A stretch of DNA of 64,000 nucleotides, taken from Prorocentrum cordatum. Taxonomy: Eukaryota > Sar > Dinophyceae > Prorocentrales > Prorocentraceae. Under the pieces are notes generated by a model. It had not been told where the DNA came from. It did not search any database and was given only the letters and a program-made list of their open reading frames with translations. Both the position numbers and the translations under genes were made by a program. The stretch's first letter is position 1, and each line of letters begins with the position of its first letter. Of the stretch, positions 52,746 through 62,399 are shown in pieces. The DNA lies in contig CAUYUJ010015958.1 of the NCBI GenBank assembly GCA_963575745.1, forward strand, positions 239,732-303,731, written 5' to 3'.

Positions 52746-54398
52746 CTATGGAGCCGAGGCGGCAGCCGCAGGTGCAGTCGGTGCCGCTGTCGCTGCTCCG
52801 CTGCCCGCAGCCCCAGGCGTCGGCACGAGCGCCTCCTCCTGCTGCTCATTTGCGTTCACGCTGGCCGCGAACTCCTTCGCCTCCGTAGCTGTCTTGAAGG
52901 TCTTCGCGTTGAATCCCAGCGCGTTGTTCTTCCTGGTGAGCGGGGTGCCCTTGCTGAGGTCGCCGCCAGGGTACATGCACATGCCCGTCTTCGCGCTCAG
53001 CCAGAACTCGGCACCCTTATCCATCACCTCCAGCAGCGAGAGGATTGGCTTCGATACCGTGTCACCTAGCCTGAAGTCTGCTTTCAGCAACTTCAGCTGC
53101 TCGCACTCGTCAGTAACCGCCATCGGCACCGTCGCAATGGAGTCCATCTTGATCTCGTTGCGCTGCGCGCCCAGCAGCCTCGGGCCGTGATCATCTCCTC
53201 CCCTGCATCCTTCGCCGAAGAAAGTCGCCCCCACGTGGCAGTCACTCGCGGGGTCCAACGTGATGAAGGTCGCCCCCACGAGCTCCACGCCGCAGCACTC
53301 CGTCTCGGGATCATCCACCTCCATCGCCATACAGTTGAGCTGGTCGTCGTCGCAGATCCCGCACTCGTACTCCGCGTGCTCGATCTTGGCCACCGTCTTC
53401 GGGTCCGTGCTCTCCTGCTCAATGGCCGCGTTGCCTTTGGACCTCTCATCGGCGATTCGCTTCTTGCAGTCCGCCTTCTTGTGGCCCGTCTTATGGCAAT
53501 AGTCGCACTTCCCCGAGAAGGTGTAGCCGTCCTTGCCCTTGCCTTTGGCGTCCTTTCCGCCCTTGGTTCCCGCGGCTGCTCCTCGACCTTTTCCGTCGCC
53601 CTTCTGCTTCCCTTTGTCACGCCAGAAACAGTCGCGGGCCGTGTGGCTTGGCTTGTGGCAGATCTGGCACTTGTCCTTTCCGTCCTTGCCTTTGCCCTTG
53701 GAGATCGCGTCGACGTCCATGTCGTTGCTCCCCTTATTCGCTGTCGGAGGTCGCGAGACCACTCCACTTTGGCCGATCACCGCCTCGAAGATGCAGTTCC
53801 TCATCTGTGTGATGTCGCTGCGCACCTCGCGCTGCGCCGAGCGTAGCATGACCTTCACGTCCTCTGGTGCGTGGGCCATGATCGTGCTCGTCTTCATATT
53901 CTGCGTGACCTGCTCTCCGGTCGCGCGCTCGTACCTTGAGATCAACTCGCCCCAAGCGATCAGCACCTCCGTGAAGCGCTCCTTCCCCTCGCGATCCTTC
54001 CACCATGTCGGCGTGAGGATCTGCTGGAGCATCTGGCCGTGCTCCTCATGCAGTCGCGGCCTGTACTCCCTCTACAGCCTTCTCATTGCCTCGAAGCCGT
54101 CGCCTCGCGGGCATAGCTTCACGACGCTCTGCGCCGTGCCTTTCGCAGTGCTCGCCAGCAGGTGGTACAAGCTCCTGCCCACCAGCACTCCCTGCTCGCC
54201 GAGGTCGTCCGCGGTCAGCGGCTCCTCAGCGCCCCTTGATCGCTCCAGGCCCGCCGTCCAGCCCAGCAGGCCACAGTATGACTCGAACGGGAAGATCCAA
54301 TCCTCGAAGTCTTCCCTCTTGCCTGAGAACGTCGGCACCTTGCCGATCCCACGTGAGTCTAGCAGCTGCACCCCAGCTGCTCCATTGTCGGCCGCCAT
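52746..54398 (-). CDS. Copia-like gag and protease
   Basis: Starts at Met 54398, about 60 bases inside the 5' LTR. N-terminus KVPTFSGKREDFEDW is a typical Copia gag opening. A TAG at 54072-54074 (after FEAMRRL) interrupts the frame, which then continues in phase (REYRPRLHEEHGQMLQ). Downstream are two CCHC zinc knuckles (CQICHKPSHTARDC and CDYCHKTGHKKADC, each C-x2-C-x4-H-x4-C) and an aspartic-protease-like site (ITLDPASDCHVGA, where D-S-G/A-S is usual). PILSLLEVMDKGAEFWLSA is a phrase found after Copia protease sites. It ends at a TAG at 52746-52748, and pol follows in the same frame. Either this copy has two nonsense mutations or TAG is read through. Confidence 0.82.
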
Positions 54399-54457
54399 GG
54401 CGCGCTGGCGCCACTGGCCTGAAGGGTAGGTTCAGGCAACCTCACGAACTGTCACCA

Positions 54458-54689
54458 TGCGGAGATGACGATCTCACTCGATAGATCATCTTCGAGCCAT
54501 AACAGCTTCGGCGGGGACACCCCGCTCCACTCAGTCCAGGCCTGCACGGGCCTTGCACAGGGGGGCCTCTTAGGGCCCAAGTCATGCACTAGGGCCTCTA
54601 GGGGCCTAACGCTCCCGCCAGGGCCTCCTTGGGCTCTGGCCTACTATCTGGCCGCCTCGGGAGGGGCCGTACACTCACTGACGCCTGCA
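54458..54689 (-). repeat. Copia 5' LTR
   Basis: 232 bp matching 48782-49013. Its outer edge GCCTGCA joins TAATTATAATGC of the duplicated gene block. Confidence 0.9.
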
Positions 54690-55583
54690 TAATTATAATG
54701 CTGATGATGCGAATGGTGGTGATGATTGTTACGATGGTGATGGAAATGATGATGGTGATGCTGGTGTTGCTGGTGGCGATAGAGGAGGGGAGGCGGGGGG
54801 CGGGGCCATAGAGGGACAACTGCGGCACATAGGCAACTCTAGACACATACGGATCCGACGCCCCCCAAGAGGGGGCAGTGCGGAGGGCGAAACCCCATGA
54901 GTGGGGGGCCTACCAGTAGCCGTCGCAGACGACAAGTTAGGCGCGCCGGCGACGGGCCACTGGAACCTGCCGCCCTCCAGCATCGCGATGATGAGCAACA
55001 CGCCGCACGGCCAAGACGGCGGAGAAAAACCGGCCGCGAAACCAGAGCACGGCGCCCCTCGATCATGCCGATTAGCATGGGCAGGTGCTTCTCGTCCGAG
55101 CTGAGGGTACCGAACAGCTTCGCGTCCGCGGACGGGATCGACGAAATGGTCGGAAACTCCGCGTCGACCGCCGCGCCCTTGCCAACCACCGCGGGCGTCG
55201 GAGCAGCGGCCGCACCAGCAAGAACAGCAGCAGCAGCCGCAGCAGCAGCAGCAGCAGCGGGCACCAGGGCGGGCGACCCCTCCGCAGACGGCGCAAAAGC
55301 CTGCTCCAACTCGTCCACCGCCATGGCCACCCGATCGACCAGCTGCGCGGGACGCGCTCCGCCAGCCCACTCATCATCGACGCTCGCCTCGGACGGCGGC
55401 CCAGCGGACGCACCGACGAGAGGCCCAGCACCGCCTCCAATAACAACAAGCAGCTGAAGTGCAGCGCGAACCGCACCTACCTGCCCAGCGCCCGCAGCCG
55501 CACCAGCGGCGTCACGCAGTCGTTGCGCGAGGCGCTGACGGCGACGGCGGCGCCGCTCCAACTTGGCCGCCGAGACGGCCACG

Positions 55584-55620
<37 letters not shown>

Positions 55621-55625
55621 CAGCA
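54690..55625. repeat. Duplicate of the block at 47565-48482
   Basis: The two blocks are nearly identical from TAATTATAATGCTGATGATG to the (GCA)n run, covering the hypothetical gene and its 3' flank. Copy B extends further at the gene's 5' side. Confidence 0.9.
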
Positions 55626-55810
55626 ACATCATCATCATGAACGGCACCGGGGGTCGCAGCGGCAGCCGCAGGCGGCGCTAGCCGATCCCGCAGCGCGAAG
55701 AGCGCGTCGATGACGGCCGAGCACGCCACGGTAGCAACCGTGTGCCGTGGTGCCTTGGCAGCCACAGCGCCACGCACCGCAACCTTGACGAGAGCAGCAG
55801 CGTACGCCAT
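54839..55810 (-). CDS. Alanine-rich hypothetical protein, copy B
   Basis: Starts at the Met at 55810 (MAYAAALVKVAVRGAVAAKA) and runs about 323 residues to a stop at 54839. It contains an Ala run encoded by (GCA)n, an Arg/Leu-rich helix (RRRRRQRLAQRLRDAAGAAA), ALQLLVVIGGGAGPLVG, a second Ala run, and AKLFGTLSSDEKHLPMLIGM. No domain recognised. The last ~60 residues (Arg/Cys/Ser-rich) may be out of frame, because a different frame there reads GVLLIIAMLEGGRF. Against copy A it has more intact Ala runs and a start codon. A weak spliced-leader-like sequence lies 56 bases upstream, hinting at a retroposed mRNA origin. Confidence 0.5.
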
Positions 55811-55865
55811 GGGAGCCCCTCCAAGCTCGGGCCCGCCGCGGAGGGGGCGCCGAGCCGTGCGACCG

Positions 55866-55886
55866 GTTGAACCAAAATGGGGGAGG
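55866..55886 (-). other. Weak spliced-leader-like sequence
   Basis: The minus strand has CCATTTTGG followed by TTCAA, matching the leader at 15 of 21 positions, 56 bases upstream of the start of the alanine-rich gene. The surrounding GGA-rich sequence reduces its weight. Confidence 0.3.
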
Positions 55887-55939
55887 AGGGGGAGGAGGAA
55901 AGGAGCAGGAGGAGGAAAGGAGCAGGAGGAGGAGGAGGA

Positions 55940-56020
55940 AGAAGCAGGAGGAGGAGAAAAGAGACGCGGGGCGCGCTCTCTACAACAAAAAGACCCATCA
56001 CCACAAGACTGTTGGGAATA
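55940..56020 (+). repeat. Trailer T2 of the satellite family
   Basis: GGA-rich lead, then GCGCTCTCTACAACAAAAAG, then ACCCATCACCACAAGACTGT and TGGGAA. It corresponds to T1 and T3. A (CT)n tract follows at 56083-56116. Confidence 0.6.
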
Positions 56021-56077
56021 ACGAGAAGCCCTCCTCTTCATCCTCTGGAACCGGACCCATGTGCTCTCTTTTTTGTT

Positions 56078-56118
<41 letters not shown>

Positions 56119-56119
56119 G

Positions 56120-57784
56120 CTGAGACAAGCAGTTCTCCGTGCAGTTCCCCTCAGGCCTCCACAATGCTCGCGAAATGCAACTCGCGAAACACCCAGGGAC
56201 CAACAAGACCTTCGCGCGCGGCACACTCATACCAGCAGACATATCACTACCCACACTCCGCTTTGACTGGGAGCGGGCTACCACGGAAGCACCGTAAGGA
56301 GCAGCAGGCCTGAACGCTGGTAACCGCCACCAGGTTCACCTATGCCGATGGGTAGCAAGCGTTGCTCCACGGCGACATTGAGAGAATGCTCAAGAAGCCG
56401 GAAGACCCTAAGGGTTTGGCGAGGTGGCGTAAGCCTGATATCATTCCGCTGCGAAGCTGCTGCAGCCACGAAACCAACCCATGGTGGCCTTCGAGCGAGA
56501 CAACTGTCAGGTCAAACCAGCTTGTCATGGCTTGCATGTGCATCCTCACAATGGATGAACGGTGTGTCTTTTCTGGCTAAAGCATGGTGAAGCAAACGAT
56601 CAACAAGGCGATCACCTGCCACGGCCTGGATCGGCTCCCCGTTCAGAGACTACCATGCTGCCGAGCTGCAGCGAGGCAAGATATGGCTGTACAAATGGCT
56701 CGCCTCGACGACTCGTGTGGCACAACTCTACTGGCTCCTGAGGAGCAAGCGCTGCGTGGACACCAAGGGCTCTGCACAGCTGGCCGCGGCTGAAGTACCT
56801 TTGGGGAGCGAAGGCAGACGAGGAATGCGAAAGCATAGCTACAACGCTGTCCCACAACGAACAACAGCACAATGCGAGTGCGCGGGGCTCCATGGAACCT
56901 TGCTCCAGGGAAGCAAATGAGCAATGATATTGGGAGCGCCAATGGGAAGCGCGCAAGAAAAGCTGGAGCCAGTGATATCGCGGTGATGGCGGGACGTTCG
57001 CCCACACACGTGCCAAGCGTCGATCTCGATCTGCTGCCCTTGCGATTCCTGAATCGTCGGGCGGCTCCTTCCCTTTACGGGGGTTCTGCGCGCAAGCCGC
57101 AAGCCCCTTGCTGCTAGCCCCCGACATGTGAGAATGCAAGCGGGCCTTTTCTCCTGCGGCCCCGAGGATGTACCAATCTGCTCTCGGCCCGATTGGGATT
57201 GTAGCGTCCGCGGTAAATTCGCCGAGAGCACCACGCTCAACCGTCATGCGACTATGACCCGTTGCGCAGGACATCTCACACAAGGGGGAGGGGCGACGGT
57301 GTCCTCAGAAGACAGGGCGGCTTCTCAGAGAACAGCATGCGTTCCTAGTGACCCCCTCCTTCTTGGGGGACCGCTCCCCCTCGCCCACTCCCTCGCGAGC
57401 GCCACCAACCCGCTCGCCTGAATCATCCTGACAACCTGCGTGCAAAACTACCCGTGCGCATCCCCTGCTTGCCCGACTTCGCGAGGACGCCAACTGTCCA
57501 CATTCACCCCTGCTGGTCTTGCCCAGGGATGGGCGAGGCCAGCGTCGGTGTAGGTGCAAATCGGAGGAAAAGCAATTCAGACACAAGAATCCTAGAATCA
57601 TCACGGAAACCATCCTGACAAATGTTTCAACGCGGATTCAGCCGTGTCGACGAGAAGCCTCCAGGATGCTCAGATGAACGGGAAACGCCAGGATGCCCAA
57701 GGGCCAGGATGCCCAAGGGCCGCCGTTGTCTCGACTACCCCTGCTCCGATAGCTGACGCCCCCTAGCAAACGGAGGTCAACGAA
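56120..57784. other. No supported gene; possible C2H2 relic
   Basis: Plus-strand frames are short. Near 57190-57255 one reads DCSVRGKFAESTTLNRHATM, which resembles a C2H2 finger with lost Cys and His residues, as at LINE ends. This is too weak to call an element. Confidence 0.35.
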
Positions 57785-57787
57785 TTA

Positions 57788-57830
57788 CCCTGGCGAAGGG
57801 CCCAACCATATGCAGTTGTGAGTACCGCAG
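57788..57830 (+). repeat. Leader L3 of the satellite family
   Basis: CCTGGCGAAGGGCCCAACCA, then TATGCAGTTGTGAGTACCGC, matching L1 and L2. Confidence 0.75.
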
Positions 57831-57849
57831 GGCAGGCGGGACGATCGAG

Positions 57850-59025
57850 GGGGGCCCCCTGTGGGGCCGCGAACCGCGTGAGACGGCGAACCGGGCGAGG
57901 GGTGTGCCAACATGGGGCGGATACTGCATGCGGACTGTGGGGGAGACGCATGCGATGACGGCCGCTGTGACCTTCGGTGGAGCTCCTCATGGGGACATGG
58001 AACGTGAGGAGCGTACCAAAATGGGCGGGGGAGGCGCGCGCGAGGACGGCCGCAGTTGCCTTCGGTGGAGCTCCCTATGCGGCCGCGAAGCGTGTGATGG
58101 GTGTGCCGAAATAGGTGGATCGGACGAATGCGGGCGGCGCCCCTGGGACCTTCGGTGGCGCTCCCTGTGGGGCCAAGATCATAGTGAGGGGTGCGCCGAA
58201 ATGAGCTGGTCGGACGCATGCGGGCGGCGCCCCAAGGATCCTCGGTGAAGCTCCCTACGGGGCCGCGATCCTCGTGAGGGGGGTGCCGAAATGGGTGGGT
58301 CGGACGCGTGAGGGCGGCGCCCCTGGAACCTTCGGTGGAACTTCCTACGGGGCCACAATCCTCGTGAGGGGTGCGCCGAAATGGGTGGACCTTCGGCGGA
58401 GCCCCCCATGGGACCACGATCCTCGTCAGGAGTGTGCCGAAGAGGGTGGGTCGGACGCATGCGGGCGGCGCCCTGGGGCCTTTGAAGCTCCCTGTGGGGC
58501 CACGATCCACGTGGTGCTGGAATGGGTGGGCCGGGCACATGCGGCCGCAGCCACTGTGGCCGAAAGTGGAGCTCCCAATGGGGCCAAGATCCTCGTGAAG
58601 GGTGTGCTGAAATGGGTGGGTCGGACGCATGCGGGCGGAGCCACGATCCTCGTGACGGGTGTGCCGAACTGGGTGGGTCGGACGCATGCAGGCAGCGCCC
58701 CTGTGACCTTCTGTGGAGCTCCCAATGGGGAAACGATCCACGTGATGTGTGTGCAAATCGGTGGGTCGGACGCCTGCGGCCGCAGCCCGTGGGACCTTCG
58801 GTGGAGCTCCCAATGAGGCCGATCCTCGTGAGGGGTGTGCCGAAATGGGTGGGTCGGACGCATGCGGCCGCAGTCCATGGGACCTTTCTGGTGGAGCCTT
58901 TATGGGGCCGCGATCCTCATGAGTTGTGTGCCGACATGGGTGGGTCGGACGCATGCGGCCGCAGCCACTGGGGCCTTCGGTGGAGCTTCCTATGGGGCCA
59001 CGCAGCGTGTGAGGAGCGTGCCATG
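57850..59025 (+). repeat. Satellite array 3, monomers about 80-110 bp
   Basis: About a dozen diverged monomers sharing CCTTCGGTGGAGCTCCC, GGGGCC(A/G)CGATCCTCGTGA, GGGGTGTGCCGAAATGGGTG and GGTCGGACGCATGCGG. The last monomer runs into GATGATGAT, like array 2. Confidence 0.85.
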
Positions 59026-59104
59026 ATGGTGATGACGATGATGATGACGATGGTGATGTTGATCACGTGCGGAGAGAGGAGGCAAGGGAGGGAGGAGGGA
59101 GGAG

Positions 59105-59197
59105 GGAGAGCGGATGAGGAGGAGAGAAGGAGAGGAGCGCAGCGACTGCCTCTTCAACAAAAACAAGGACCCAACACCACGAGATGGTTGGGAAAAG
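59105..59197 (+). repeat. Trailer T3 of the satellite family
   Basis: GGA-rich lead, GACTGCCTCTTCAACAAAAA, then CAAGGACCCAACACCACGAG and ATGGTTGGGAA. CCCAAC and GTTGGG can pair. Confidence 0.7.
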
Positions 59198-61139
59198 CAG
59201 GACGGTGCCGTGCGGCATGAGCGAGGCGATGGGCATCTGGCGCTGCTCGCCGCTGGAGAGACGGACCTCTCTGGCGGCCGGAGGCTTCCTCAGATGACTT
59301 CCTCCTCCTGCGCCTCCTCGATGGGTGGCGATAGGAGGGGCTGGCCCACAGGGGGGGGGCATTGACTTGGAATGCGATGCATCGCCGATAGATCGGCGAT
59401 AGTCAAGCCGCACCTTCCTGGGCAGGTGCCCATGCCCCGATTGTCGATGGATGGGCGTCAGGGGGTCGATGATTCCCTTCCTTGAGCCAGTCCCCCCTGA
59501 CTTCTCCTCCTCTTCCTGCTCCTCCTCCTCCTCCTCCTCCTGCTCATCGTCATACAGTGGTTCCTGATCATAAGGACGCGCGGTGGTAAAGACGCACTTA
59601 TTGAGCGGTGCGCGGCCAACATTCCAAGGACGCAAGGGTAAACGACCCCCTCGTTGTCAAATGGGCGCCAGCCAGCGATCGCGGCTAAGGACGGGCCGAA
59701 GAGGCAAGGGCACAGGGGCGGGCACCCTGGGAGAACCACTGGTCCTCATGATAGAATTGACCGACGACAGAGACCACGACAACGCTGAAGACGGGTCGGG
59801 CAAGCGGCTCGGGCGGGGCATAAAACCGGGCGGGACAGACGAGCGGTCGGGACAGACGGGCCGCCTTCGTCGTTTGCAGGCGGCGAATTTGGAGGGGGGA
59901 AGGATTCGCCTCTCTCCCCCCCCGTCCCTTACACCAAAGGGGGGTCCTGACTTGCCCCTCCCCCTCCCCTCACCCCGCTGCCCTTGGAGGTTCCCTCTTC
60001 GACCGGCGCCCGTCCGAGACTGGACGTGACCCGTTCGCCCATCTTTCTTCACAATCGGCCGAATGTATATTCAGCTTTTCGTGGCGGCAGCGACCCGTAT
60101 TTTGTCCATACCAATGCCGGCGCCTCACGTCGGGCACGTGAAAACGCTCTTCCCACGCTCCAGAGAAGGTCGAGCAGAACGGTGCCCGTTGGTCCGCCTG
60201 CAGGCCCTCCACCATTGTGAGCCATGAGCTGCTCACATCGGTGTTGTTCTGTGTGTGTTGTGTCCGTAACGGTGCTCATGGAGACTGGTTGTGCATCATC
60301 GCTGCGGCTTCTCCTCTGACCACCCCAGGGCATCTGGAAACCTCTACCACGGGGAACAGGATTCCCAACCCTGGGATCACGATAAGGGGCATCGATGTGG
60401 GGGGAGGGGGGACTTGGGACATGGTGGTCGATGCGCTCTCCCCTGAAGCCATCCCCCCTTGTCGTTGCCCGGGGCAAGATGATTCGCCAAGGCACATCCG
60501 GCGCAACATGTGGGGACCGTGTGGTCGCCGCGGCCCGCTTCTCCCTGCTCCTCTTCCAAACGCCGTCATGTGTGTTCATGCCCGCACCAATGTTCGCATC
60601 CGCAACCACTCCCTCATAAAATGTCGGTTGTTTCAAGCTTCGTGCCGACATGGTACAGGCCACGAGGAACGATGGTGCGGTCAAACTGTAAGAGTACATG
60701 TCGGTCCGATCCGTTCATCGAACATTTGGAAATAGGACTGACCCCCAGACGTAAGCACGAGCTGGACATGAACCGCTGGACAATGGTGAACAACTCGCGT
60801 CCAAGACTACACCCTTTCAGTGTTACACGAACATGCGCCCGGCGAGTTACACATGCAACATCTTGGTGCCTGGCGCGACACACGTGCCATGATGACCAGC
60901 ACGGGCGAAGACCCCGCGCATTGCGAACACAATGCTGCGGAGAGGATTGCCGCGTGCTCCCCAGTTCGCGATGTTCAACGACGGCCGAAACAACAGGGAT
61001 GGCGCGAGCCCCCCTCCCCCCGCCCCGGGGCCCTAACTACCCCCTCTGCCCCCGCCCGCCCCACCCCTCGAGGAAGAGGAGAGATGAGACTTGGGAGGAC
61101 GACGTGAAGGAGAAAGGCGAGAAGCAGGGAGGTAGTAGA
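59198..61139. other. No recognisable gene
   Basis: TCC tract at about 59504-59541 and otherwise mixed sequence. No conserved protein or RNA recognised on either strand. Confidence 0.5.
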
Positions 61140-61235
61140 GGGGGAGAGGAGGAGCAGGAGGAGGAGGAGGAGGAGGAGAATGAGGAGGAGGAGGAGGAGG
61201 AGGAGGAGGAGGAGGGGGAGGGAGAGGAGGTTGAG
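61140..61235. repeat. (GGA)n purine tract
   Basis: GAGGAGGAG run with poly-Glu translation in one frame. Confidence 0.9.
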
Positions 61236-61579
61236 AGAGTAACAGTCGCCCAAAAAGAGGCGAGTCGGCACGCGCAGCGGCGCAAGCCCGTGACCCCCCC
61301 CCCTCAGTCGTCCATAGGGACGGATCGACGCCTTCAGCGAGGAGGCGAAAATGAAGCCTTACACGAGAACAACACCAAAAACTGACCGAAGGGCGCGGCG
61401 ATGAGAACATTAGGCTGGCGCCCCGCGCGGCCAACTTCTCCCCTTTAGGAGCTCTCCCCGACGGGCTGGGGGGACGGCGGACTGACCTCCCACAGGAGCG
61501 CGAGAAGCTCTCAGTGGGACTGACCCTCCGAAGAGGCCTTCCTCCGCTGGACTGGGCCGCGGCCTCCACGCCGAACGAC

Positions 61580-62391
61580 TCAAAAAAGTATAGGCGGTGC
61601 GGCAACCAAACCCGCTGGCCAAGGCGCGCACCGTCGCCACCTCCTGCAGCACCCGCCGCGTCGAGGAATGGGAAGCCTTTCGCCAGCCAGCGCCGACTCG
61701 GCGGCGCGGAGCTCGGCCATGGCGGCCACCAAGGACCGATGCTTGCGCAGCACCTCGGCACGGGCCTTCTGCGAGGGCTCGCACGGTGGCGGCGGCCGCG
61801 CGGGCGGAAGCGGGGTCGCGCGCACGCGGACTCTCCCTGCCTCCGCCGCCATGCCGCCGCCATCCGTCCCGACGCCTCGGACGTCACCTCCATCTCCACG
61901 CTCTCCCGCATCCTGGTCGTCGGGGCCGTCGGGGGCCTCGAGAGCAAGCGCCGCCTCCGCAACGGCTACGGCGGCGAAGCGCCAGAGTTCCGCCAGCTCG
62001 GCCTCGATCTCGAGGTCGGTGGGGCCAGGGGGAGCCACTGGCTGCCCGATCGGCCCCGCGCCATGCTCGCCCCCCTGCCCCGCCCTCGGCGGCTCGCGTC
62101 GGCCTCGGGGCCAGCACGCGCGGCATCAGCACCTGGCGCACGCCTCCGGGGGGCGGCCGCCTCCTCGCCGTCGGCGTCGCTCGCGGACGTGGCCGTCAAC
62201 GCGTCGAGGGGGGCGCGCCCGAGGAGCGGCAGCCGCTGGCCGAGGTGCACCTCGATGGCGCCGAGGTAGTCGGCGAAGTGCACGGCGGCGCGGCCATGTG
62301 CGCGGGCGTACTGCGCCCGCCGTTCGGCCGCCGAGCGGTTGGGACGCCGCCTGCGCAACGTCCCGCCTCCAGCAGCAGCGCCCGTCACCAC
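61580..62391 (-). pseudogene. Alanine/arginine-rich hypothetical gene, probably frameshifted
   Basis: From the Met at 62391: RRRPNRSAAERRAQYARAHG, RAAVHFADYLGAIEVHLGQR, LPLLGRAPLDALTATSASDA, in one frame to about 62050. The better continuation is then in another frame (PGPTDLEIEAELAELWRFAA, VAVAEAALALEAPDGPDDQ, LRKHRSLVAAMAELRAAESA) to about 61620. The first block, an Arg-rich NRS-AERRAQ segment followed by a helix, reminds me of unclassified dinoflagellate proteins, but I cannot name a family. A frameshift near 62040 or an intron would explain the switch. Confidence 0.4.
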
Positions 62392-62399
62392 AGAACCGC

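Larger units (their letters stand above)
48782..54689 (-). mobile_element. Copia-like LTR retrotransposon
   Basis: A 5.9-kb element on the minus strand with two 232-bp LTRs (TG...CA ends), gag-protease and integrase-RT-RNase H. The order gag-PR-INT-RT-RH is diagnostic of Ty1/Copia. The LTRs differ by about five substitutions and two single-base indels. The flanks (GAAGT and TAATT) do not give a clear target duplication. I could not identify a primer-binding site. A G-rich stretch adjoins the inside of the 3' LTR at 49014-49022. Confidence 0.9.

Noticed and set aside
56612-57283. 223-codon reverse frame
   Set aside because: No motif. The only family-like signal in the region, a damaged C2H2 finger, is on the opposite strand.
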